Part shown: positions 1 through 7,059 of the stretch, one piece after another
Position numbering within the stretch: the first letter of the stretch is position 1
How the letters are laid out: every line of letters starts with the position of its first letter
Source of the DNA: Chitinophagaceae bacterium
GTDB lineage: Bacteria; Bacteroidota; Bacteroidia; Chitinophagales; Chitinophagaceae
Assembly (NCBI GenBank): GCA_947463755.1
Contig: CANHUK010000052.1
Location: 1-8,265 of the forward strand
DNA: 8,265 nt
Reading direction: 5' to 3'
Made by a program: the position numbers and the translations under genes
Notes under the pieces: model-generated
What the model was told of the DNA's origin: nothing
Seen by the model: only the letters and a program-made list of their open reading frames with translations
Databases searched by the model: none

Positions 1-3000
1 AAGTACTTGTCGTAGGTCTCCGGGATCTTGTAAGGTCCCCCGCCCACGTTGCGTGGACGAATGGCGCCAAATTGCCTGCGCGCATCCACCCTCGCCCCCA
101 AAAGGTTGGGCATCGGGTTGAAACTGGCAGCACGCACGAAGTCGAGCAGCTTGGTCTTCGCCTTCAGCTTGTTCTTGAAGGGCTCAATATACTTAGGCTG
201 GGTGGTGAAATTATACCCAATACCGCCCAGCTGACGGGTAACCTCGTTCAGTTCGATCAACGGATTCTGCTGACGGGTACTTGTGTAGGAATAACTGAAA
301 TCGAAATTCGAGAGGCTCCAGGGGCGGATCTTCTGTTCCCCGGCTGGCACGATCCGCACATTCGTGAAATTGAAGGTCCGGATGCTGGTCATGTCGATCG
401 ACTCCTGACGGATGGAATCACGCCGTGCCCCGAATGTCTTGAGTTTATCACGCAGGATCACGTCCTTATCATAAGGATCATATTGAGGGGTGCTGGACAC
501 CTGAGAAATATTGGCGAAGAACGGAAGCTGGAGCCCCAGCCGCTTGGGCAATAATTTCCCGAGTTGCAGGTTGGCCGATACGTCGAACTGGGTGAAATCA
601 TCCCGATAACGCTCCATGACCCGTTGCTCCAGTTGACCGAATCCCTGGGTATGGATATTGCCGGACAACGATACCGTACCCAGGTCCGATAGTTGCATGT
701 TCACCTGCGCCACGGCCGCCCAACCGCCCTTTTCATCAATGCCCGACAACCTTAATTCATTGATCCACAATTCAGCACAGACAGGCCGTCCGCCGCTGGC
801 ATCCCGTGGGTTCTCCAAGCCGACCAGCAGACCCCGAACCTCGCCGAGGTTGGGATTACCCATGATAGAATACTGCTTCCCATTGATCGTCTTCCGATAC
901 ATGAGGTTCGGATTGTTGGAGCTGACATTCCGTTCCGTCTTGAGCCTGACAAGATCTGTCAGGTCGATGATCATTTCATTGATCTCCGGCCAGATATCTT
1001 TCGGATCGAAGCTTCCAAAAGGTGTCAACTTGAGGGGATACCTGATCTCGTAGAAATTATTGATGAAGTCGTTACCGATGCGGATCACGGCATACACTTC
1101 CTTATCGCGCAGGGGCGTTTGACCCTTCAGGCTCTCCGCATGGATGAACATCGACAGCTTACTGTACTGCCTGATGTCCAGGTTCAGGTTCTTGAACACG
1201 CCGCGGGTCTCCCCTTCCGGCAACTGGCAGACCGTCATACTCAACGCCTGCTCGTTCTGCAGGATGTTGATCCCGCCGTTGCTCAGCGCTTGCACACGCT
1301 CGATGCCCGGAGGTATCCGGTACGGGATCGGATCCCGCTTATCGTTCTCCTCGATATTGACCGCGGAGACATTGAAGGATACGGGGCCGGCCAGATCCAC
1401 GTTCCTGTACTGACCGGCAGTATCGAACGCATAGGTGAACCGACGCCAGTTGTTTCGGACGAGCTCCATCTTGGCAAATCGGAGGACCGCAGAATCTTCA
1501 AAATCATTGAGGAACATGCGGATGAAACGCACGGATTTGAAATCGGGGATCTCGCCAACCTTGCGTTCGTACTGGGCCACCGGGATCCGGAATTGATACC
1601 AGAGTTGATCCTGTCGGGTGCCGTCCGCCAGTTGGACATTCACGACCTTCCGGTCCGTGATGAAATTCTGACCGACCTGCATGGCAGGATGGCCTGGCGG
1701 GCGGACATCGACCCGGTACTGAAAATACTCCTCGGCCTCGTTCAGGGTGTTATCGCGGTTCAGGTCCTCTCCGTCCGGATACATGGTGAAGGCCGATGCA
1801 AAATTGGATCCGGCCGTAGCCACGGGCGAATTCCCCTGCGGGCTGTTGAAATGCTTGTACCTGCCCAGGATGCCCGTCGACTGCTGATCGTAGAAGGCAT
1901 CGCGGTAATACCGGAAATTATCAGCAGAGGGATCCGTCTGAGCATCCTGAAAGACCTTCGAACCGGCGCCGTATCGGTTGCGCAGATCCGTAAGATAGGC
2001 CGATCGCACGCGGCGCTCCGCCGTATCGGTCAATCCATCGAAACCTACATCCTGATAGGGCCGGTCGGCCGGATCATTGCTGAAGGCCTGAGTGATCTGG
2101 ATGGGATTCAGCGGAGACACCCCCCAGGTCGAGCTGGTCGTGGTCGATGGGATCGACGGCGTCGCAAGTCCGTTTTCATAGAAGCGCCGTGAATCCCGGA
2201 GCACATCCTCCGAAATGTTACCCAGGTTGAAATACAGGGAACCTCCGTTCGGATTGGTCCCTTTGATGAACGGGTCCAGGATCCAGCACTCGATGAATTC
2301 AATATTGGCCGTCTCGAAGTCGGTCTGGTCGATGGCCCGCATGATGCCACCCCAGCGCTTCCGCGGATTCAACAGCCGGCCGCCGGCATCAACGTCCGTG
2401 GCATCATAATTATATGGCCCCTTCTCCTTCGGATAGTAAGCCAGATCGAAGGTAACCAGCTGGTTCTGACCGAAATCAGGGGTACGTTGAGGAAAGATCT
2501 CCTGTTGCGAAACACTGCGCACCCTTGGATCCGATAGCTCCGTTGGGTTACCGCGGATCGGGTTATTGGGATTGCTCTTCTCCTGCAGAATGGGTTCGAT
2601 ATTGTACCACGCCAGCTTTGCACGGTTTTTCCCATATCCCAGATCATCAAAGAGTTCAGCCTCCGGGAACAGCAGGTTACCGCTCCGGTCGCGGGCGCCC
2701 CGCGGAGTGGAGGCAAGCGTCCAGCTCACCAGCGGAAACCTCAGGTCGATGCTGGCCTTCGTACCCTCGAAATCATCCACATAGATCAGTCCGGCGGCTC
2801 CCTTCCCGATCTGAGGAGCATGCCCCGGGATCATACGCGCCGCCTCCGCCATGGCAGAGATGGAGGTCGGGCCCGAAGGCTTATAGTTCGGAAGATGGCC
2901 CAGCCACTTATTCACCCTGGGCAACTCGCTGTTGTAGTTCAGGTCAAGCCCCATCATGGTGTTGCGGATGGGATCATTACCGATCTCCATCTTGGTAAAG

Positions 3001-5246
3001 AAAGGACGCTCGCTGAGGCGAACCAAGGTACCCCCCATCGAGAATTTCTTGCTGAAGAGATAGTCCCATCGAGCCCCCAGATAGGTCCGCTGCTGCACAC
3101 CGAAGGTCGCGTTGTTCTCAAACTGCACGTTGACCGGTACGCCCGACTTGGCGATGGCATCGTTGATCACGCGCACGGTACCGGACACGTAATCGACCGT
3201 GTAGTCAACATTCTCCTGCAGGGTCCGCCCGCCTGCGGTCACGGATACGGAACCGGGTGGCACATTGAATGCATTCAGGGAGATCTCCCCGGAACTGCCG
3301 GTGGATTTGGATGTACCCTTCATGACGAACCGGTTCAGATTCGCGTAAGTGGCGGCAATCGCCCGGATGGTATCGTAAAGCGGGTAGTAGAGATATTTTG
3401 CCCTGAGCGATGGATTGTTGTTGAATGCAGGCTCCAGGTCCCGACCGAAAGGCTCCAGGACGGGAAAGATGATCCGGCTCTGGGAGGAATTGACGGTGTA
3501 TCCTTCCACGAAATCAAAGACCCCGTCGGGCTGCGGATCGTTCTGATTGTTGAGGCGGTCGAGGTTCAGCAGGGTCAGCAGCGGCACACCGGCCTGATCA
3601 CCCTCCGGCAGATAGCGCTTCTCTCCACCACCCGGTTCCTGATACAGCACGTTGAACTGAAAATCCTGCCGCTCCAGTTGACCATACCCGACCGAATACA
3701 CGTTCTTCATCATCAGATCCCACATGGGCAGGGTCGTACGCTGAGAAGTCGCCTTGAGGAGTTTCAGAAATAGTACCTTCTGAACGCCGGATGTCGAATC
3801 CACAGGAACATCCTGCGAAAACTCCCCGACCTGGAAAACCCGCCCGTTGACAGTGTATTGATAGGCCACCCCCAGCACTTCGTCCGGCTGCAGGCTGATG
3901 TTCAGGGATATGAACCCCAGCTGACGATTGAAAAAGTACTGAGAGCTATCCAGCTTCCGGGCAAAGGTCTTTTCATAGTCCTGTACCGGCAGGAGCCCGA
4001 GACCATTGAGATAGTTACCGACCAGGGCCGGATTCCGGCTGGAAGGATTCGCGGTCAGTTTCCGATAGAGATCGTTCGACTGATTGGACGGGTATGGCGA
4101 GCCTGGAAAAGCATTGATGACAGGCGGCTGCTGATAGGGTTTCTGCTCACCCAGGTCCATCAAGCCCACGATGTCACGCGTATTGGTCGTGGCACCGGTC
4201 CGGTTGGTCACCCATACATCCAGTCGCAGCAACTGCACCTGCGAGTTGACGATCGGCAGGTTCTTCATCGCCTTGTTGTAGGTATCCCTGAAGTACTGGG
4301 CCAGCAGGAAGTGCCGGTTTTCTTCGTATTCGTCGGCCTTGATCTGGAAGGGCTGCGAACTCGCCCCGCCCTGCATCGCCATCGACTGACGCTGCGAGCG
4401 CTGGTTGGCGACGATGGTCGACAGCCAGAGCTTGCCGAACTGCATCTGCGTTTTGATGCCAAATAGTTGCTGTGCACCCGGGATCAGGGTCCCCTTGGAG
4501 GCGAAAGATGTGTTACCCACCTCGATCTTCCGGAAAATATCCTCACCGCCGCCGGTATAGTCCAGTTTGAGCTGATTCTCGAAATCGAAGGTGGACAAGG
4601 TGTTGTAACTGATCGGCATCTTCATCTTGTCGCCGATGTTACCCATCACATTCAAATTCGCCGCCATGTCGAAATCAAGCCCCCCATTCTTCCGGGCGCG
4701 TTCCGGCAGGGTGGGATTCTTGATGTTCTGCCCCTGATAACCTGCGGTGAGATTCACCTCACCCTGGGGCTTGATATCGATCTTCCCATTGCCAAAAAGC
4801 CGGTTGAACAGATCTTCACCCATGGTGAGCTTCGGCTTCTGGGTCTTCCGGTTGAGCAGACTGGTCATATTCGCCCGATCCCGGAAATAGGCCTGTTCGG
4901 CCTTTCGCGACTGGATCCGCATGAATTCATCGAACGTCAGGGCGGTCGGCTTCCGGTAATACTTGCCCCCGATCTTCTCGATGATCACATACTGCTTCGT
5001 GGTGGGATCATATACGATAGAATCCCGGATATTCGCCGGATCCCGGAGGTCAAACGCGTTGCGGCCGGCTGCAGAGTAACGATCGGTCCGACGATCTGCC
5101 AGCGGGTAGCGGAGACTGTCACGCCCGGGCACGGTGTCCTGTACAGCGTGCAAGGACGCAGGCTTCGCCCCCTTCCCGAAAGCGGGTAGTGCATGCGACG
5201 TCATCGACAGACAAAACAAGGATATCGTGACCGAAATAAGATTCAA
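1..5246 (-). CDS. sprA: SprA/Sov, outer-membrane translocon of the type IX secretion system (partial: C-terminus beyond window)
   Basis: SprA forms a very large single-chain outer-membrane beta-barrel through which type IX secretion substrates, including gliding adhesins, leave the periplasm. The minus-strand frame stays open for about 1,748 codons, with no stop or frameshift, down to the window edge; the family is usually about 2,400 residues, so roughly 650 are missing. Family landmarks, numbered from the TTG at 5246: LFGIKTQMQFG (~261-271), VFDFVEGYTVNSSQSRIIFP (~576), the signature VDDFEGTKASIDLRFP (~823), NPRKRWGGIMR (~960) and CAELWINELRL (~1490), followed by barrel-like alternating segments such as FDVSANLQLGKLLPKRLG. 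The start is uncertain. The first in-frame ATG (5204) gives no signal peptide, whereas TTG at 5246 gives MNLISVTISLFCLSMTSHA, an export-signal-like segment with a possible cleavage site after SHA, though it lacks a basic N-terminus. An in-frame stop at 5262-5264 limits further extension. It lies 35 bases after ruvA and is probably co-transcribed with it; I recall this order from other Bacteroidota. Identity is very secure; the start is not. Confidence 0.97.
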   Translation of the reverse strand, partial: MNLISVTISLFCLSMTSHALPAFGKGAKPASLHAVQDTVPGRDSLRYPLADRRTDRYSAAGRNAFDLRDPANIRDSIVYDPTTKQYVIIEKIGGKYYRKPTALTFDEFMRIQSRKAEQAYFRDRANMTSLLNRKTQKPKLTMGEDLFNRLFGNGKIDIKPQGEVNLTAGYQGQNIKNPTLPERARKNGGLDFDMAANLNVMGNIGDKMKMPISYNTLSTFDFENQLKLDYTGGGEDIFRKIEVGNTSFASKGTLIPGAQQLFGIKTQMQFGKLWLSTIVANQRSQRQSMAMQGGASSQPFQIKADEYEENRHFLLAQYFRDTYNKAMKNLPIVNSQVQLLRLDVWVTNRTGATTNTRDIVGLMDLGEQKPYQQPPVINAFPGSPYPSNQSNDLYRKLTANPSSRNPALVGNYLNGLGLLPVQDYEKTFARKLDSSQYFFNRQLGFISLNISLQPDEVLGVAYQYTVNGRVFQVGEFSQDVPVDSTSGVQKVLFLKLLKATSQRTTLPMWDLMMKNVYSVGYGQLERQDFQFNVLYQEPGGGEKRYLPEGDQAGVPLLTLLNLDRLNNQNDPQPDGVFDFVEGYTVNSSQSRIIFPVLEPFGRDLEPAFNNNPSLRAKYLYYPLYDTIRAIAATYANLNRFVMKGTSKSTGSSGEISLNAFNVPPGSVSVTAGGRTLQENVDYTVDYVSGTVRVINDAIAKSGVPVNVQFENNATFGVQQRTYLGARWDYLFSKKFSMGGTLVRLSERPFFTKMEIGNDPIRNTMMGLDLNYNSELPRVNKWLGHLPNYKPSGPTSISAMAEAARMIPGHAPQIGKGAAGLIYVDDFEGTKASIDLRFPLVSWTLASTPRGARDRSGNLLFPEAELFDDLGYGKNRAKLAWYNIEPILQEKSNPNNPIRGNPTELSDPRVRSVSQQEIFPQRTPDFGQNQLVTFDLAYYPKEKGPYNYDATDVDAGGRLLNPRKRWGGIMRAIDQTDFETANIEFIECWILDPFIKGTNPNGGSLYFNLGNISEDVLRDSRRFYENGLATPSIPSTTTSSTWGVSPLNPIQITQAFSNDPADRPYQDVGFDGLTDTAERRVRSAYLTDLRNRYGAGSKVFQDAQTDPSADNFRYYRDAFYDQQSTGILGRYKHFNSPQGNSPVATAGSNFASAFTMYPDGEDLNRDNTLNEAEEYFQYRVDVRPPGHPAMQVGQNFITDRKVVNVQLADGTRQDQLWYQFRIPVAQYERKVGEIPDFKSVRFIRMFLNDFEDSAVLRFAKMELVRNNWRRFTYAFDTAGQYRNVDLAGPVSFNVSAVNIEENDKRDPIPYRIPPGIERVQALSNGGINILQNEQALSMTVCQLPEGETRGVFKNLNLDIRQYSKLSMFIHAESLKGQTPLRDKEVYAVIRIGNDFINNFYEIRYPLKLTPFGSFDPKDIWPEINEMIIDLTDLVRLKTERNVSSNNPNLMYRKTINGKQYSIMGNPNLGEVRGLLVGLENPRDASGGRPVCAELWINELRLSGIDEKGGWAAVAQVNMQLSDLGTVSLSGNIHTQGFGQLEQRVMERYRDDFTQFDVSANLQLGKLLPKRLGLQLPFFANISQVSSTPQYDPYDKDVILRDKLKTFGARRDSIRQESIDMTSIRTFNFTNVRIVPAGEQKIRPWSLSNFDFSYSYTSTRQQNPLIELNEVTRQLGGIGYNFTTQPKYIEPFKNKLKAKTKLLDFVRAASFNPMPNLLGARVDARRQFGAIRPRNVGGGPYKIPETYDKY

Positions 5247-5281
5247 GACAGCCGACAGGTGTTAGTGGGGTAGATTTTCGG

Positions 5282-5869
5282 TCAAATTGATTGCAGTGCT
5301 TTTTTGATGAGTGTTTCAAGTGGCTGGTCGGGCGGGAGCGCCAATGCGGCCTTTTTGACGGCCGTCTCCGCCGTGGCACGGGGAATTCCCAGGGCAATGA
5401 GCGCCTGCAGGGCGTCCTGCTCCTGTGTCGGGATCGCGGTCGGCAGGCTTCCGGACATCTGAACAGAAATTTTCAACATCTTGTCCTTCAGTTCCAGGAC
5501 GATCCGTTCGGCCGTCTTCTTCCCGATCCCCTTCACGCGTTCAAGCAGACGGCTGTCACCCTTTGAGATGGCCTGGGCGATCTCGTCAGGACGCATCGAA
5601 GAAAGCATCATGCGGGCAGTGGATGCCCCAACCCCGGTGATGCCGATCAACTGGACAAACATATCCTTTTCGGGCTGGTCGTGAAAACCATACAGTGTCT
5701 GTCCATCCTCCCTGAACTGCTGATGGATGAGTAGCCTGACCTTCTCCTTTCCCTCCAGTCGGGAATAGGTGTTCAGACTGATCTGCACCTCATATCCGAC
5801 GCCATTCACCTCCACGTGCACCATGGACGGAGAAGTATGGGTCAGAAGGCCGTTCAGGTATGCGATCAT
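5282..5869 (-). CDS. ruvA: Holliday junction branch migration complex subunit RuvA
   Basis: RuvA binds four-way Holliday junctions as a tetramer and loads the RuvB helicase, which drives branch migration before RuvC cuts; it acts in recombinational repair in the cytoplasm. The 195-residue product is complete (E. coli RuvA has 203). Domain I, the OB fold, covers about residues 1-63, with the typical opening MIAYLNG, the NGVGYEV stretch (22-28) and the acidic pin Glu54-Asp55 in REDGQTLYGF, which separates strands at the junction centre. Domain II has two helix-hairpin-helix motifs, LIGITGVGASTARMML (74-89) and VKGIGKKTAERIVLEL (112-127). A flexible linker (~135-148) leads to domain III (~149-195), which contacts RuvB. 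The start is ATG at 5869; there is no evident Shine-Dalgarno sequence, as is usual in Bacteroidota. A likely promoter lies 17 bases upstream. sprA follows after 35 bases, so one transcript is likely. No ruvB or ruvC is present in the window. Confidence 0.98.
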   Translation of the reverse strand: MIAYLNGLLTHTSPSMVHVEVNGVGYEVQISLNTYSRLEGKEKVRLLIHQQFREDGQTLYGFHDQPEKDMFVQLIGITGVGASTARMMLSSMRPDEIAQAISKGDSRLLERVKGIGKKTAERIVLELKDKMLKISVQMSGSLPTAIPTQEQDALQALIALGIPRATAETAVKKAALALPPDQPLETLIKKALQSI

Positions 5870-5885
5870 GCGCGCGTTTGTTATT

Positions 5886-5893
5886 CAAAAATA
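5886..5893 (-). promoter_or_regulatory. Candidate -7 promoter element for ruvA-sprA
   Basis: On the minus strand this reads TATTTTTG, an exact match to the Bacteroidota sigma-factor -7 consensus TAnnTTTG. Upstream, TTG at 5919-5917 could serve as the -33 element, but its spacing of 23 bases is longer than the usual 19-21. A transcript starting about 7 bases downstream would have a leader of only about 10 bases before the ruvA ATG. The match is direct; promoter function is inferred. Confidence 0.6.
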
Positions 5894-5916
5894 GGCGTTT
5901 TGCCTAATGAATAGGC
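5892..5916. repeat. Three TAGGC half-sites phased at 10 bp (candidate operator)
   Basis: TAGGC (5892-5896), its inverted copy GCCTA (5902-5906) and TAGGC again (5912-5916) begin exactly 10 bases apart, so all fall on the same face of the helix. The outer two belong to a 7-base direct repeat AATAGGC (5890-5896 and 5910-5916) spaced 20 bases apart. The first copy overlaps the candidate ruvA -7 element and the others fall in its spacer, which would suit a repressor site. Alternatively the first pair forms a 5-bp hairpin with a 5-base loop, too weak to be a terminator. No binding protein can be named. Confidence 0.45.
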
Positions 5917-5957
5917 CAACGTACATGTTCATGGGCCGTTAATATTCCTCGATTCGG

Positions 5958-5965
5958 TATTTTCG
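5958..5965 (+). promoter_or_regulatory. Weak candidate -7 element for fabH
   Basis: TATTTTCG matches the Bacteroidota consensus TAnnTTTG at all but one position and ends 24 bases before the fabH ATG, a reasonable leader length. No TTG or TTTG sits at the expected -33 distance, so support is weak. The rest of the 5870-5989 gap holds only the phased TAGGC repeat and the ruvA promoter candidate. Confidence 0.3.
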
Positions 5966-5989
5966 CATCTCATCGACCCAAAGAATGAC

Positions 5990-6982
5990 ATGCGTACGAA
6001 GATAACCGCCGCCATCACAGCCATTGGAGCTTATGTTCCCGACGACAAACTGACGAATGCCGATCTCGAAAAAATGGTGGATACGAACGACGAATGGATC
6101 CGGACCCGTACCGGCGTATCCGAGCGCAGGATCCTGAAAGGAGAAGGCAAGGCCACATCCGACATGGTGGTCCCGGCCGTACAGCGCCTTTGCGAAAAAC
6201 GAGGCATCCAACCCAACGACATCGATTGCCTGATCGTGGCAACCGTCACTCCGGATATGATCTTCCCATCCACCGCCAACGTGGCCTGCGACAAGCTGGG
6301 GATCAAAAATGCCTGGAGCTTTGATATTCTGGCTGCCTGCTCTGGATTTTTATATGCCCTGACCACCGGTGCCGCACTGGTAGAATCCGGAAGATACAAG
6401 CGCGTTGTCGTTGCAGGCGCAGACAAGATGAGTTCGATCGTGGACTACACAGACCGGACCACCTGCATCCTCTTCGGCGACGGGGCAGGCGCGGTACTCC
6501 TCGAGCCAAATATCGAAGGATACGGCGTGCTCGATAGCATCCTGAAAAGCGACGGCAGCGGCGGAAAGTTTCTGCATATGAAGGCCGGCGGATCGCTCCG
6601 GCCCGCCAGCATCGAAACCGTCACCAATGGCGAACATCATATACATCAGGAAGGACAGGCCGTATTCAAATTCGCGGTCACCGGTATGGCCGACGTGTCC
6701 TATGAACTGATGAAAAGAAACAATCTCGAAGCCGAGGACATCGCATGGCTTGTTCCTCATCAGGCCAATAAGCGCATCATTGATGCTACGGCCAACAGGA
6801 TGGGCCTCTCACAGGAAAAAGTGATGATGAACATCGAAAGGTACGGTAATACCACCGCCGCCACGATCCCCCTCTGCTTGTGGGACTACCGCAAGCAGCT
6901 CAACAAGGGCGATAACATCGTGCTGGCGGCCTTCGGCGGCGGATTCACCTGGGGAGCGACCTGGATAAAGTGGGAATACTGA
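5990..6982 (+). CDS. fabH: Beta-ketoacyl-[acyl-carrier-protein] synthase III (KAS III)
   Basis: FabH condenses an acyl-CoA primer (acetyl-CoA, or branched primers in many Bacteroidota) with malonyl-ACP and so starts each round of type II fatty acid synthesis in the cytoplasm. The 330-residue product is full length for the family (E. coli: 317). It has the thiolase fold with the complete Cys-His-Asn triad: Cys117 in AACSGF, His257 in VPHQAN and Asn287 in YGNTTAATIP. Other family marks are the N-terminal NDEWIRTRTGVSERR (33-47), FGDGAGAVLLEP (162-173) and the C-terminal AAFGGGFTWGA (313-323). ATG at 5990 gives the usual N-terminus ITAIGAYVPDDKLTN; an out-of-frame ATG lies 5 bases upstream and no strong ribosome site is visible. 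It is divergent from ruvA. In many bacteria fabH follows rpmF-plsX; neither is seen here, though the gap upstream leaves it as the first gene of its strand. Primer preference cannot be read reliably from the sequence. Confidence 0.98.
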   Translation: MRTKITAAITAIGAYVPDDKLTNADLEKMVDTNDEWIRTRTGVSERRILKGEGKATSDMVVPAVQRLCEKRGIQPNDIDCLIVATVTPDMIFPSTANVACDKLGIKNAWSFDILAACSGFLYALTTGAALVESGRYKRVVVAGADKMSSIVDYTDRTTCILFGDGAGAVLLEPNIEGYGVLDSILKSDGSGGKFLHMKAGGSLRPASIETVTNGEHHIHQEGQAVFKFAVTGMADVSYELMKRNNLEAEDIAWLVPHQANKRIIDATANRMGLSQEKVMMNIERYGNTTAATIPLCLWDYRKQLNKGDNIVLAAFGGGFTWGATWIKWEY

Positions 6983-7059
6983 ACGCCCGCCAACCGGACC
7001 GATCCGATACATATAACGGAAACGCATAACCGAAGGGGTATCCCCCAACATCACAAACC

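Noticed and set aside
1119..2192. Long plus-strand open frame of 357 codons
   Set aside because: It lies wholly antisense to sprA, which shows clear family motifs through this stretch. The translation has no recognisable domain and is a shadow of biased codon use on the other strand.
2820..3773. Plus-strand open frame of 317 codons
   Set aside because: Antisense to the region just upstream of the SprA VDDFEGT signature; no family features, so a shadow frame. The same holds for the plus-strand frames at 72-554, 3858-4466 and 4467-5189.
5892..5906. TAGGC-gtttt-GCCTA as a terminator hairpin
   Set aside because: The stem is only 5 bp, there is no following T-run on the strand required, and it sits between divergent genes where a terminator is not expected; it fits the phased repeat better.
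6350..6760. Minus-strand open frame inside fabH
   Set aside because: It overlaps the coding core of fabH, including the catalytic cysteine region start, and its translation resembles nothing.
6995..7006. Imperfect palindrome CGGACCGATCCG after fabH as a terminator
   Set aside because: Only 10 of 12 positions match, there is no loop, and no T-run follows.
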